This document shows, in pieces, positions 34,836 to 43,974 of a stretch of DNA of 64,000 bases. The notes beneath the pieces are model-generated. The model saw only the letters and a program-made list of their open reading frames with translations. It did not search any database and was not told where the DNA came from. Location: the NCBI RefSeq assembly GCF_000423905.1, contig NZ_AUIW01000001.1, positions 1 through 64,000 of the forward strand. Reading direction: 5' to 3'. The translations under genes and the position numbers were made by a program. Source of the stretch: Thermus antranikianii DSM 12462 (lineage in GTDB: Bacteria > Deinococcota > Deinococci > Deinococcales > Thermaceae). The first letter of the stretch is position 1; each line of letters starts with the position of its first letter.

Positions 34836-35456
34836 TTGCTGGGAAGGCTCTACCTGGTGGTGACCCCGAGGCCCGGTTGGTCCATGGTGGAGGTGCTGGA
34901 TCGGACGGAACGGGCCCTGGCGGGTGGGGTGGAGGTCGTGCAGCTTCGGGCCAAGGACTGGGAGGCGAGGCCCATCCTGGACCTGGGGGAAAGGATGCTG
35001 GCCCTGGCCCGACGGTATGGGGTGCCCTTCTTCCTCAACGACCGGCCGGACCTGGCGGCTCTTCTGGGAGCGGATGGGGTGCACCTTGGCCAGGGGGACC
35101 TGACGCCCGCGGAGGCCCGGCGCTTCTTTCAGGGGATGGTGGGCCGCTCTACCCACGCTCCCGAACAGGCCCTAAGAGCCCTCGAGGAAGGAGTGGACTA
35201 CCTCTCCATAGGCCCTGTGTGGGAAACCCCCACCAAGCCGGGGAGGCAGGCCGCGGGCCTGGGTTATGTGCGCTGGGCCCGGGAGAACCTGGGGGAGAGG
35301 CCCTGGTACGCCATCGGCGGCATCACCCTGGAGAACCTGGGGGAGGTTTTGGAGGCCGGGGCGCGCCGAGTTGTGGTGGTCCGCGCCATCCTGGACGCTG
35401 AGAACCCCGAGCGGGCGGCCCAGGCATTCAGGGAGCGGCTTTATGGTGTGGCTTAA
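34836..35456 (+). CDS. thiE: Thiamine-phosphate synthase
   Basis: Protein of 206 residues, normal ThiE length. The start chosen is TTG at 34836, seven bases after GGAGG. An ATG at 34815 is in frame but has no good ribosome site and would add unconserved residues. Motifs are LYLVVTPRPG, VQLRAKDWEARPIL, FLNDRPDLAALLGADGVHLGQ, VGRSTHAPEQALRALEEGVDYLSIGPVWETPTKPG and YAIGGITLENL. It couples the pyrimidine and thiazole phosphates. Its end overlaps thiS. Confidence 0.95.
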   Translation: MLGRLYLVVTPRPGWSMVEVLDRTERALAGGVEVVQLRAKDWEARPILDLGERMLALARRYGVPFFLNDRPDLAALLGADGVHLGQGDLTPAEARRFFQGMVGRSTHAPEQALRALEEGVDYLSIGPVWETPTKPGRQAAGLGYVRWARENLGERPWYAIGGITLENLGEVLEAGARRVVVVRAILDAENPERAAQAFRERLYGVA

Positions 35457-35637
35457 CGGGGAGGCTAAGCCCCTCGAGGGCAAGACGCTCAGGGAGGTTC
35501 TGGAGGAGCTGGATGTGGATCTTTCCCGGGTGGCGGTCCTCCTCAACGAGGAGGCCTACCTGGGGCGGGAGCTTCCTCACCACGTCCTGAAGGAGGGGGA
35601 TGTGGTGGAGGTGGTCACCCTCATGCAAGGAGGCTAG
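35443..35637 (+). CDS. thiS: Sulfur carrier protein ThiS
   Basis: Small ubiquitin-like protein of 64 residues, MVWLNGEAKPLEGKTLREVL at the start and ending in the Gly-Gly tail (VVTLMQGG) that is adenylated and converted to a thiocarboxylate. It overlaps thiE by 14 bases and is followed directly by thiG, its partner in thiazole formation. No ThiF gene is present in the window. Confidence 0.95.
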   Translation: MVWLNGEAKPLEGKTLREVLEELDVDLSRVAVLLNEEAYLGRELPHHVLKEGDVVEVVTLMQGG

Positions 35638-36423
35638 ATGGACACCTGGAAGGTCGGGGACATAGAGCTTGAAAGCCGTCTTATCCTGGGCTCGGGCAAG
35701 TTCCGGGACTTCGGGGTGATGCGGGAGGCCATAAAGGCTGCGGGGGCCGAGGTGGTCACCGTGGCCATCCGCCGGGTGGAGGCCAGGATGCCCGGGCATG
35801 TGGGTCTCCTCGAGGCCTTAGAGGGCGTGCGCCTCCTGCCCAACACAGCAGGTGCCAGGACGGCGGAGGAAGCGTTGAGGATAGCCCGGCTGGGCCGGGT
35901 CCTCACCGGGGAGAGGTGGGTGAAGCTGGAGGTGATCCCTGACCCCACCTATCTCCTCCCCGATCCCGTGGAGACCCTGAGGGCGGCGAGGATGCTCATC
36001 GATGAGGGCTTCCTGGTCCTGCCCTACATCGGTCCTGACCTCGTCCTGGCCAAGAAGCTTTCGGAGCAGGGCACGGCTACGGTGATGCCCCTGGCGGCCC
36101 CCATCGGCTCCGGCTGGGGGGTGAAGACCCGGGCCCTTTTGGAGCTCTTCGCCCGGGAGAAGACCTCATTGCCCCCGGTGGTGGTGGATGCAGGGCTTGG
36201 CCTCCCTTCCCATGCAGCGGAGGTGATGGAGATGGGTTTGGACGCCGTGCTGGTGAATACCGCCATTGCCGAGGCCCAAGATCCCGTGGCCATGGCTGAG
36301 GCCTTTCGTTTGGCTGTGGAGGCGGGGAGGAAAGCCTTTTTGGCCGGCCCCATGCGACCCCGGGAGGTGGCGAGCCCCTCGAGCCCCATGGAGGGCATCC
36401 CTTTGGGAGGTCCTAAGCCGTGA
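35638..36423 (+). CDS. thiG: Thiazole synthase
   Basis: Protein of 261 residues starting right after thiS. Segments [83 protein letters not shown] and [19 protein letters not shown]-type sequence are characteristic, including the Schiff-base Lys in VKLEVI. It builds the thiazole from deoxyxylulose phosphate, dehydroglycine and ThiS thiocarboxylate. It overlaps thiO by four bases. Confidence 0.96.
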   Translation: MDTWKVGDIELESRLILGSGKFRDFGVMREAIKAAGAEVVTVAIRRVEARMPGHVGLLEALEGVRLLPNTAGARTAEEALRIARLGRVLTGERWVKLEVIPDPTYLLPDPVETLRAARMLIDEGFLVLPYIGPDLVLAKKLSEQGTATVMPLAAPIGSGWGVKTRALLELFAREKTSLPPVVVDAGLGLPSHAAEVMEMGLDAVLVNTAIAEAQDPVAMAEAFRLAVEAGRKAFLAGPMRPREVASPSSPMEGIPLGGPKP

Positions 36424-37355
36424 GGGTAGAGGTGGCGGTGGTGGGGGCGGGGATTATCGGAACCCTCGCCGCCTACGAGCTCAGGAAGCGGGGGCTTTCC
36501 GTCCTCCTCCTAGATGCCGGTAAGGAGGGAGCGGCTACCCTGGCCAGTGCGGGGATGCTGGCTCCTTATCCCGAGGGGCTTTCCGGGGAGGTTTTGGAGG
36601 CGGCCCTTTTCGGCCTAGAGTACTATCCAGGCCTCCTCGAGGAGCTTGCCGCCAAGGGATGGAAGGTGGAGGCGGGGTTTAGCGGCACCCAGGTGGTGGC
36701 CCTGTCCCAGGTGGAAAAGGAGGCCTGGGAGGCCCAGGAGTCCTTGTCCTACCCGGTTCGGGGTGGAAGGGGAGCGCGTACCTTCCCTGGGGGGTATGTC
36801 CATCCCAAGGCCCTCCGCGAGGCCTTACTGAAAGCTTTGGAGGTCATGGAAACCCCTTTCCTTCAAGCCGAGGTGGAGGAGGTGAAGGAAGGGGGAGTGC
36901 GAGGGCGCTGGCGGGAGGAGCCCTTTACCGCCCAGGCCCGGTTCGTCCTCCTGGCCGTGGGCGCCTGGGGTAGCCGATTTGGCCTTGGGGTCCGGCCCCT
37001 GAAGGGGGAGGCCTTGGTCCTCGAGGGCCCGGCTCCTCCTGCCCCCCTTTTCGCTGGGGAAGGGTACCTCCTTCCCCGGGAGGGTGGGGTATACGTGGGG
37101 GCCACCCAGCGAGAGGGATGGGCTCAAGGAGTGGATCTATTCGGCCTAAGGTGGCTTTCCGACTACGCCCACGAGCGCTTTCCCCTGCTGGCAGGGGCCA
37201 GGTTCCGGGAGGCCCTTTGGGGGTACAGGCCGGTGGGAGAGCTTTTCGTGGGTGAGGTGGAAAGGGGAGTGCTGGCTGCGGTGGGCCATGGAAGGAACGG
37301 CGTCCTCCTGGCCCCGTGGACGGCGAAGAGGATTCTCGAGCTTTTGGGGGTGTAG
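36420..37355 (+). CDS. thiO: Glycine oxidase
   Basis: FAD-dependent amine oxidase of 311 residues starting at GTG (36420). The dinucleotide-binding motif [21 protein letters not shown] is at the N-terminus, [13 protein letters not shown] follows, and the late segment [35 protein letters not shown]-like region closes the FAD site. It supplies dehydroglycine to ThiG by oxidising glycine with oxygen, as in Bacillus, consistent with an aerobic organism and no thiH gene. Confidence 0.93.
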   Translation: MRVEVAVVGAGIIGTLAAYELRKRGLSVLLLDAGKEGAATLASAGMLAPYPEGLSGEVLEAALFGLEYYPGLLEELAAKGWKVEAGFSGTQVVALSQVEKEAWEAQESLSYPVRGGRGARTFPGGYVHPKALREALLKALEVMETPFLQAEVEEVKEGGVRGRWREEPFTAQARFVLLAVGAWGSRFGLGVRPLKGEALVLEGPAPPAPLFAGEGYLLPREGGVYVGATQREGWAQGVDLFGLRWLSDYAHERFPLLAGARFREALWGYRPVGELFVGEVERGVLAAVGHGRNGVLLAPWTAKRILELLGV

Positions 37356-37357
37356 CT

Positions 37358-38689
37358 ATGACCCAGCTGGAAGCGGCAAGGAAGGGCATCGTGACCGAGG
37401 AGATGGCTTATGTGGCGGAGAAGGAGGGGGTTTCCCCTGAGTTTGTGCGGGAAGGGGTGGCGTCCGGGCGGATCGTGATTCCTAGGAACCCCAACCACCG
37501 CACCCTTCGGGACTTCAAGGGGATCGGGGAAGGGCTCAGCGTGAAGGTGAACGCCAACCTGGGTACTTCCTACGACTACGTCAACCTCGAGGAGGAGGTG
37601 GAAAAGGCCAGGGTGGCCATCCAATACGGGGCGGACACCATCATGGATCTCTCCACAGGGGGGGACTTGAAGGCCATCCGGGAAAGAATCCTCGAGGTGG
37701 CCACCGTTCCTTTGGGCACCGTGCCCATCTATGAGGCGGAGTTCCGCGCCGCCAAGCGGAAGAGCTTCTTCGACATGTCCGCGGACGAGCTTTTCGAGGT
37801 CATAGAGGAACACGGGCGGCAGGGGGTGGACTACATCACCGTGCACGTGGGGGTTACCCTGAAGAACCTGGAGGTTTACCGGAATTCCTCCCGGACCACG
37901 GGGATTGTGAGCCGGGGTGGAGGGCTTCTCGCCGCCTGGATGCTCCACCGGGGAGAGGAGAACCCCCTTTACGCCCGCTTTGACGACCTCCTGGACATTG
38001 CCCGCACCTACGACATGACCCTCTCTTTGGGCGACGGCCTCAGGCCGGGGTCCCTGGCGGACAGCACCGACCGGGCCCAGATCGCCGAGCTCCTCACCAT
38101 CGGGGAACTGGTGGAAAGGGCCCGCCGGGCGGGGGTGCAGGCGATGGTGGAAGGACCGGGCCACATTCCTTTGAACGAGGTGGCCACCAACGTGCAGATC
38201 CAGAAGAAGCTCACGGGCCATGCTCCCTTCTACATCCTGGGGATGCTTCCCGTGGATACCGCCGCTGGCTTCGACCACATCGCCGGGGCCATCGGAGGCG
38301 CCTTGGCCGGTTGGATGGGGGCGGATATGCTCTGCTACCTGACCCCGGCGGAGCACCTGGGCCTGCCCACCCCTGAGCACGTGAAGGAAGGGGTGATCGC
38401 CTTTAAAATCGCTGCCCATGCCGCCGATGTGGCCCGGGGGAACCCGCGGGCGTTGGAGAGGAACCGGCGCATGTCCGAGGCCCGCTACCGCCTGGACTGG
38501 GAAGGCCAGTTCGCTCTTTGCCTTTATCCTGAGGAGGCCCGCCGCCTCAAGGAGGAGCGGGGCTCGAGGACCAAGGCCTGCAGCATGTGCGGCCCCTTCT
38601 GCCCCATGAACCTGGTGGAGGCGGTCTTACGGGGCAAGGCCCGGATGGAGCTTCAAGGTGCACCCTACGTCCACGACCCCGTGGGCTAG
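37358..38689 (+). CDS. thiC: Phosphomethylpyrimidine synthase
   Basis: Radical-SAM enzyme of 443 residues. The ATG at 37358 lies two bases after the thiO stop. Segments include VKVNANLGTSYDYVN, YGADTIMDLSTGGDL, IPLNEVATNVQIQKKL-type sequence and the C-terminal cluster motif CSMCGPFCPMN (CxxCx4C). It converts aminoimidazole ribotide to the thiamine pyrimidine. Its stop overlaps the toxin gene on the other strand by four bases. Confidence 0.96.
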   Translation: MTQLEAARKGIVTEEMAYVAEKEGVSPEFVREGVASGRIVIPRNPNHRTLRDFKGIGEGLSVKVNANLGTSYDYVNLEEEVEKARVAIQYGADTIMDLSTGGDLKAIRERILEVATVPLGTVPIYEAEFRAAKRKSFFDMSADELFEVIEEHGRQGVDYITVHVGVTLKNLEVYRNSSRTTGIVSRGGGLLAAWMLHRGEENPLYARFDDLLDIARTYDMTLSLGDGLRPGSLADSTDRAQIAELLTIGELVERARRAGVQAMVEGPGHIPLNEVATNVQIQKKLTGHAPFYILGMLPVDTAAGFDHIAGAIGGALAGWMGADMLCYLTPAEHLGLPTPEHVKEGVIAFKIAAHAADVARGNPRALERNRRMSEARYRLDWEGQFALCLYPEEARRLKEERGSRTKACSMCGPFCPMNLVEAVLRGKARMELQGAPYVHDPVG

Positions 38690-39072
38690 GGCGGGGGGTC
38701 AAGATGCTGACGAAAAGCTTTGGCCACGTCCCCCACCTCCTGATGGCACTGGGCAACCCCCACCACCAGGGAGAAGGCCTCCTCGTCGCTAAGGGTAAGC
38801 CGGAAACCGGAAAGGCGCAGGTAGATATCGGCCACGGCGAAGGCCGTCCGCTTGTTGCCTTCCACAAAAGGGTGGCCTTTGGCGATGCCGGTAAGGTAAG
38901 CTGCGGCCTTTTCCCAGGGGGTTGGGAAGATTTCCTGCCCGGCGAAACCAGCCCACGGGCGTTCCAAGGCAGCCTCAAGCCTGCCCAGGTCCAGTATCCC
39001 GGGGCTTCCCCCATAGCGTCGGAGGAGGTCCTCGTGGATGGCCAGGACCAAGGAGAGGGGAAGCTTAGGCAT
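38686..39072 (-). CDS. doc: Fic/Doc-family toxin (death-on-curing type)
   Basis: Protein of 128 residues with the Doc motif HPFVEGNKRTAFAVADIYL and the N-terminal LSLVLAIHEDLLRRYGGSPGILDLGRLEAAL typical of type II Doc toxins, which phosphorylate EF-Tu. It overlaps the upstream antitoxin gene by eight bases. The pair sits between thiC and thiD on the opposite strand, interrupting an otherwise continuous thi run. Confidence 0.93.
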   Translation of the reverse strand: MPKLPLSLVLAIHEDLLRRYGGSPGILDLGRLEAALERPWAGFAGQEIFPTPWEKAAAYLTGIAKGHPFVEGNKRTAFAVADIYLRLSGFRLTLSDEEAFSLVVGVAQCHQEVGDVAKAFRQHLDPPP

Positions 39073-39286
39073 CGGCCAGGCGCCGGTAAAGTGCTTCGCG
39101 CTCCCTTAGGGACTGGAGGTAGGCCATCAGGGCCTTCAAGGTTTCTAGGCTGGGCCCAGGCTCTGCCACCAGCAAGGTTCCTTCCCACCCCAGCACCTCC
39201 ACCTCCTGGCCCGGCTTTAGCCCGGGGGCATGCCCCTCGAGGACCAAAGCCAAGTGCCCGTCCAGCTCCATCACCTTGGCGCGCAT
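39065..39286 (-). CDS. AbrB/SpoVT-type antitoxin
   Basis: Small protein of 73 residues from the ATG at 39286. The N-terminal half (MRAKVMELDGHLALVLEGHA, PGLKPGQEVEVLGWEGTLLV) looks like a swapped-hairpin AbrB DNA-binding domain. The C-terminal helix (SLETLKALMAYLQSLRERE) probably binds and blocks the toxin. It overlaps doc by eight bases, as typical antitoxin-first operons do. An ATTATG/CATAAT element (39292-39297) just upstream may serve as -10 for this gene. Confidence 0.8.
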   Translation of the reverse strand: MRAKVMELDGHLALVLEGHAPGLKPGQEVEVLGWEGTLLVAEPGPSLETLKALMAYLQSLREREALYRRLADA

Positions 39287-39311
39287 ATCCTCATTATGCC
39301 CGAGGTGAGGC

Positions 39312-40088
39312 ATGCAAGTAGCGCTTACCATCGCTGGTTCCGACTCCGGGGGCGGGGCCGGGGTGCAGGCGGACCTCAAGACCTTTTTCCGCTTTAGGGT
39401 CTATGGGGTAAGCGCCCTTACCCTGGTCACCGCCCAAAACACCCTAGGGGTGCAACGGGTGGAACTCCTACCTCCTGACCTGGTTTATGCGCAGATCCAA
39501 AGCGTGGCGGACGACCTCCCCATCCATGCTGCCAAGACGGGGGCTTTGGGCAACGCGGCCATTGTGGAGGCGGTGGCCGAGGGGGTGAAGCGGTATGGGA
39601 TCCGTCCCCTGGTGGTGGATCCGGTGATGGTGGCCAAGGGCGGGGACCCCCTCCTTTCCCCAGAGGCGGTCCGGGCGCTAAAAGAAAGGCTTTTCCCCCT
39701 GGCCACCCTCATCACCCCCAACCGCCTCGAGGCGGAGGCCCTCCTTTCTAAGCCCATCCGGACCCTGGCGGAAGCCCAGGAGGCGGCCCGGGAACTTTTG
39801 GCCCTTGGCCCCCAGGCGGTCCTACTTAAAGGCGGCCATTTCGAGGGGAGGGAGGCGGTGGACCTTCTAGCTACTCGGGAAGGTATCCAGGTTTTCCGTG
39901 CCCCCCGCATTCCTACTCGTAACACCCATGGCACGGGCTGCACCCTTTCCGCAGCCATCGCTGCCCTCCTGGCCCTGGGAAAGCCCCTGGAGGAAGCCGT
40001 GGCCGAGGCCAAGGCCTACCTCACCCGGGCCTTGGAAACCGCGCCTTCCTTGGGTCACGGCCATGGCCCCGTGAACCACTTCGCCTAG
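39312..40088 (+). CDS. thiD: Hydroxymethylpyrimidine (phosphate) kinase
   Basis: Ribokinase-fold protein of 258 residues beginning [23 protein letters not shown], the ThiD signature. Other segments are [58 protein letters not shown] and the catalytic [17 protein letters not shown]. It phosphorylates HMP twice to give the pyrophosphate used by ThiE. A GAGGTGAGGC site precedes it. The toxin-antitoxin pair separates it from thiC, so it probably has its own promoter. Confidence 0.96.
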   Translation: MQVALTIAGSDSGGGAGVQADLKTFFRFRVYGVSALTLVTAQNTLGVQRVELLPPDLVYAQIQSVADDLPIHAAKTGALGNAAIVEAVAEGVKRYGIRPLVVDPVMVAKGGDPLLSPEAVRALKERLFPLATLITPNRLEAEALLSKPIRTLAEAQEAARELLALGPQAVLLKGGHFEGREAVDLLATREGIQVFRAPRIPTRNTHGTGCTLSAAIAALLALGKPLEEAVAEAKAYLTRALETAPSLGHGHGPVNHFA

Positions 40089-40089
40089 T

Positions 40090-40848
40090 TCAGAGGGCGG
40101 TAGCCCCGCCGTCTACGGGAAGGACGGCTCCAGTGATGTAGTCGGAGGCCGGGCTTGCCAGGAAGAGCACTGCTCCTCCTAGCTCCCCGGGTTTCCCGGG
40201 ACGCCCCAGAGGCAGGGTGGTCTTCAGGAAAGCCTCGACCTTGGGCAGGACCTTTTCCGTCATGCGGGTGGGGAAAAACCCAGGGGCTAAGGCGTTCACC
40301 CGAATACCGAACCGGCCCCATTTCACCGCCAAGTCCCGGGTAAGGGCGATGAGCCCACCCTTGGAGGCGGAGTAGCCCACGGCGTCCAGGACCTCAGGGT
40401 ACTCTCCCTTGAGCCCTGCCACGGAGGCGATGTGGATGATCTTGCCGTAGCCCCTCTCCCGCATGCGCTGGGCAGCGGCGCGGCTTGCCAGGAAGGCCCC
40501 CACCAGGTTGACCTCGAGGACCTCCCGCACCTTTTCCACGGGCATCTCCCAGGAGGGGGCCCCCCAGGAGATCCCCGCGGCGTTCACCAGGATGGTGAGG
40601 GGCCCAAGTTCCCGCTCCACCTGGTCCACCACCGCGAGGAGCCGCCCTTCGTCCCGCACATCCCCTTCCAGGTAAAGGGCTTCCCCAAGGTGCTTTTTGG
40701 CCTCCTCAAAGAAGCTGGCCCTCCGGGCCAAAACCGCCACCTTGGCCCCGGCTTCCTTGAGGGCTAGGGCTGCTTCGAGGCCAAGCCCCCGAGATCCCCC
40801 CGTCACCAGGGCTACTTTGCCGTCCAGGCGAAACTGCTCCAGGAACAT
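40090..40848 (-). CDS. Short-chain dehydrogenase/reductase (FabG-like)
   Basis: Protein of 252 residues with TGGSRGLGLEAALALKEAG, ILVNAAGISWGAP, catalytic Ser in HIASVAGL, Tyr-x3-Lys in YSASKGG and GAVLPVDGG. FabG-like SDRs reduce or oxidise 3-hydroxyacyl or other alcohols. It lies nine bases after the acyl-CoA synthetase gene and is the last gene of the liv-fadD unit, so an acyl-chain role such as a 3-hydroxyacyl-CoA dehydrogenase is plausible. Confidence 0.9.
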   Translation of the reverse strand: MFLEQFRLDGKVALVTGGSRGLGLEAALALKEAGAKVAVLARRASFFEEAKKHLGEALYLEGDVRDEGRLLAVVDQVERELGPLTILVNAAGISWGAPSWEMPVEKVREVLEVNLVGAFLASRAAAQRMRERGYGKIIHIASVAGLKGEYPEVLDAVGYSASKGGLIALTRDLAVKWGRFGIRVNALAPGFFPTRMTEKVLPKVEAFLKTTLPLGRPGKPGELGGAVLFLASPASDYITGAVLPVDGGATAL

Positions 40849-40857
40849 AGTCCCCCC

Positions 40858-42471
40858 TTATCCCTCTGAGGAATCGTGGAACAGGTCCTTATACTGTTCC
40901 CTGAGGGCACGCTTTAGGAACTTCCCCGCGCTGGTGCGGGGGATCTCTTCCACGAAGACGTAGGCATCGGGAAGTTGCCACTTGGCAAAACCAGCCTTTA
41001 AGAGATGTTCCCGAAGCTCCTCCTCGCTGGGTTTCTCTCCCCTGGGCACCACCACGGCTAAGGGCCTTTCCTGCCACTTGGGGTGGGGAATGGCCACCAC
41101 CGCCGCCTCTTTCACCTTGGGATGTCCCATGAGGGTGTTTTCCAGATCCACGCTGGAGATCCACTCCCCACCCGACTTGATTAGGTCCTTGAGCCGGTCT
41201 TTGATCTCCAGATAACCCTCCTCATCCCACACGGCGATGTCTCCTGTTCGGAACCATCCGTCGGGGGTTAGGGCGTTACGGCTAGCCTCCTCGTTCCGGT
41301 AGTACCCTCCGGTGATCCAGGGTCCCTTGAGCTGGACCTCTCCCATGGTTCTGCCGTCCTTGGACACCGGGCGACCTTCCTCGTCCGCAACCCGAAGGCG
41401 TACCAGGGGGATGGGGAGGCCAGTTTTGGTCTTGAGGCGGATCCTTTCCTCCCAGGGGAGGCTTTCCAGGTGGCTTTTCACAAAGTTCTGCACCACCACC
41501 GGAGAAGTTTCCGTGAGGCCATAGCCCTGCCGCACCTCTATGCCCATGCGCTCAAAACGCTCCACTAGGCTTCTCGGGGCGGCGCTTCCCCCCACCACCA
41601 GGCGCCGCAGGGTCTTGAGGCGGTGTCCCGTGCTCTCCAGGTAATCGGCCAAGGCCAGCCACACCGTGGGCACTCCGGCGGTAAAAGTTACTCCTTCTCC
41701 GTCAAAGAGTTCCACCAAGGAGGCGGGATCTAGCTTGGGTCCTGGCAGGACCTGTTTGGCTCCCACCAAGGTGGCGGCATAGGGTAGGCACCAGGCGTTC
41801 ACGTGGAACATGGGTACTACTGGGAGGACACAGTCCTTTTCCGAGAGAGCCGTGCCATCCTCGAGGCTCGCTGCCAGGGTGTGGAGGACCAAGGCCCGGT
41901 GGCTGTAAACCACTCCCTTGGGAAGACCGGTGGTCCCCGTGGTGTAGGCCATGCCGCAGGCGGCCCGTTCGGGTACCCGGATGGGGTCCGCCTCCTCGCC
42001 CAACACCTCCTCGTAGGCCAAGTATCCCTCTGGCGCCTTCTCGTCCATTACCACGAAGTGGCGCACGGTGGAAAGCTCCGGGCGCAGGGTCTCCACCAAG
42101 GGAAGGAGCTGGGGATCAAAGAGAAGGACCTTGTCCTCCGCATGGTTCAGGATGTAGGCGATCTCCTTGAGGGAAAGCCGGGGGTTTGCGGTGTGGAGGA
42201 CCGCCCCCATTCCTGGCACAGCGAAGTAGGTTTCCAGGTGGCGGAAGTGGTTGAAGCCCAAGGTGGCCACCCGGTCTCCCACCTCCACTCCCAGCTTCCT
42301 CAGGCCCCCCATGAGCCTTCTAGCCCGCAGGTAAATTCCGGCATAGGAGGTGCGATGAACTTCCCCTGTGTGGAGCCGGGATACCACTTCCTTCCTGGGA
42401 AAAAGCTCTGCCGCCCGTTCCAGGAAGTCCCACAGATTGAGTTCCTCCTCCATCATGGTGCTCGGAAACAT
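40858..42471 (-). CDS. Medium/long-chain acyl-CoA synthetase
   Basis: AMP-forming synthetase of 537 residues. The ATG at 42471 follows GGAGG by five bases. Motifs are MAYTTGTTGLPKGVVYSHRA (P-loop), GYGLTETSPVV, GWFRTGDIAVWDEEGYLEI and the C-terminal catalytic Lys in TSAGKFLKRAL. It activates a carboxylic acid to its CoA ester. The upstream liv-type importer and downstream SDR, together with the acyl-CoA dehydrogenase/hydratase unit nearby, suggest a beta-oxidation-like route for an imported branched, aromatic or fatty acid. Confidence 0.94.
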   Translation of the reverse strand: MFPSTMMEEELNLWDFLERAAELFPRKEVVSRLHTGEVHRTSYAGIYLRARRLMGGLRKLGVEVGDRVATLGFNHFRHLETYFAVPGMGAVLHTANPRLSLKEIAYILNHAEDKVLLFDPQLLPLVETLRPELSTVRHFVVMDEKAPEGYLAYEEVLGEEADPIRVPERAACGMAYTTGTTGLPKGVVYSHRALVLHTLAASLEDGTALSEKDCVLPVVPMFHVNAWCLPYAATLVGAKQVLPGPKLDPASLVELFDGEGVTFTAGVPTVWLALADYLESTGHRLKTLRRLVVGGSAAPRSLVERFERMGIEVRQGYGLTETSPVVVQNFVKSHLESLPWEERIRLKTKTGLPIPLVRLRVADEEGRPVSKDGRTMGEVQLKGPWITGGYYRNEEASRNALTPDGWFRTGDIAVWDEEGYLEIKDRLKDLIKSGGEWISSVDLENTLMGHPKVKEAAVVAIPHPKWQERPLAVVVPRGEKPSEEELREHLLKAGFAKWQLPDAYVFVEEIPRTSAGKFLKRALREQYKDLFHDSSEG

Positions 42472-42559
42472 ATGGGCCTCCCTCTCAACATTTCCGCTCT
42501 GCTTGGAAGGGATTGGACGTACCTGGTGTCGGCAAACCCTGGCTTCACGTTCGCCTTCA

Positions 42560-43261
42560 TTAGCGTATGCCCAAGTAGCTTTCGCGCACGCGCGTATCCT
42601 GCAGCATATCCTTTGCTGGCCCCTCCAGTACCACCCGCCCCTCCTCCAGCACATAAACGCGGTCAGCGAGCTCTAGAGTCAAAGCTACGTTCTGCTCAGC
42701 AAGTAAAATTGGAACCTCTGCCTTGAGGTTGGACAGGAGCCGAAGTAGCTCAGTTCCAAGGCGGGGTGCAAGACCCAACGTGGGCTCGTCCACTAGAAGC
42801 AACTTGGGAGCGGACATCAGGGCTCTTGCGATGGCTAACATTTGTTGTTCCCCTCCGGAAAGCGTTCCAGCAAGTTGTTTTTCCCGGTTCTTTAGAATGG
42901 GGAATAGGGTGTAGACCTCGCTTAGACGTTCCTTAAACCTTTGGCGAGCCATGGGCCGGTAAGCCCCGACAAGAAGGTTCTCATATACGGTCATTTCAGG
43001 GAAAAGGCTCCTACCCTCGAGGACTATGGCTATCCCAAGATGAGCTATTCTGTGGGGGGGGAGGTGTTCTATGGATTTACCCTGGAAGACTATTTTCCCG
43101 CGACGCCAGGTTAAACCCATCAGCGCCTTTAAAAGCGTGGTTTTGCCAGCCCCATTGGGTCCCAGGAGGGCTACCATTTCCCCAGGTCGTACCACTAGGC
43201 TTACGTCTGAGATGACTTGGAAAGGCCCATAGCCTGCCTCGAGACGGTGAACTTCGAGCAT
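42560..43261 (-). CDS. livF: Branched-chain-amino-acid-type ABC transporter ATPase (LivF)
   Basis: ATPase of 233 residues with Walker A LLGPNGAGKTTLLKALMGL, signature TLSGGEQQMLAIARAL, Walker B LLLVDEPTLGLAP and no extra long insertion, as in LivF. Its ATG overlaps the livG stop by one base. HAAT-family transporters carry branched amino acids, amides, urea or aromatic and fatty acids, and the genes downstream favour a carboxylic acid. Confidence 0.95.
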   Translation of the reverse strand: MLEVHRLEAGYGPFQVISDVSLVVRPGEMVALLGPNGAGKTTLLKALMGLTWRRGKIVFQGKSIEHLPPHRIAHLGIAIVLEGRSLFPEMTVYENLLVGAYRPMARQRFKERLSEVYTLFPILKNREKQLAGTLSGGEQQMLAIARALMSAPKLLLVDEPTLGLAPRLGTELLRLLSNLKAEVPILLAEQNVALTLELADRVYVLEEGRVVLEGPAKDMLQDTRVRESYLGIR

Positions 43262-43974
43262 CAGATCACCCCCCCGGTGTAGGCTTCAATCACCTTGGGA
43301 TCCTGGGCTATAGCTTCAGGGGGACCCTCGGCGATCAGGGAGCCGAAAGATAGCACATAAACCCATTGCGTTAGGCGGAATACGGTCTTCAGATCGTGCT
43401 CCACTACGAGGAGGCCCAGGTTTCGTTCCTTAGCCAAAATTTCGACTTGTTCGGCAAGCTCTGCTTTTTCCCTGGGGTTGAGGCCGGCGAAAACCTCATC
43501 TAGTAGGAGATAGCGAGGTTCAGCAGCTAGGGCGCGGGCAAGTTCCAACCTCTTCAGTTGGCTTACGTTAAGTTGTTCGACTGGAACATCCGCGATTTTT
43601 AGTAAGTCGAGGACTTCTAGGGCCTTTTGGGCACTTTTTTCAGGGTTCGGAGCTCGACCCGTAAAGCGAGCGAAAACGAGAGCGTTCTCATACACGGTGA
43701 GGCCAGGAAAGGGACGGGGGATCTGAAACGTGCGGCCTACGCCAAGCCGGGCCCGTGTCTCTGGGGAAAGGTGGGTGATACGGTGTCCATCGAGAAAAAC
43801 CTCACCTTCCTGAGGTCGAATGTGCCCGCTTAGAACCGAGAAAAGGGTGGTTTTACCTGCGCCATTTGGGCCAATAAGTCCCACCCTGTATCCAATCTTT
43901 ACCTCAAGGGTAACCCCTTGTAGGGCGAGAAGCCCTCCAAAACTCACCTTAATGTTTTGGGCGTAAAGTGGCAT
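43261..43974 (-). CDS. livG: Branched-chain-amino-acid-type ABC transporter ATPase (LivG)
   Basis: ATPase of 237 residues. The ATG at 43974 follows GGAGGATCGAT. Walker A is LIGPNGAGKTTLFSVLSG, the LivG-specific segment GVGRTFQIPRPFPGLTVYEN follows, and Walker B is LLLDEVFAGLN. The signature loop is unusual: it reads LNVSQLKRLELARAL where LSYGQQRRLELARAL is expected, so the normal LSGGQ-type Ser-Gly is degenerate (VSQL). This may lower ATPase activity or be tolerated because LivF supplies one canonical site. Confidence 0.92.
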   Translation of the reverse strand: MPLYAQNIKVSFGGLLALQGVTLEVKIGYRVGLIGPNGAGKTTLFSVLSGHIRPQEGEVFLDGHRITHLSPETRARLGVGRTFQIPRPFPGLTVYENALVFARFTGRAPNPEKSAQKALEVLDLLKIADVPVEQLNVSQLKRLELARALAAEPRYLLLDEVFAGLNPREKAELAEQVEILAKERNLGLLVVEHDLKTVFRLTQWVYVLSFGSLIAEGPPEAIAQDPKVIEAYTGGVI

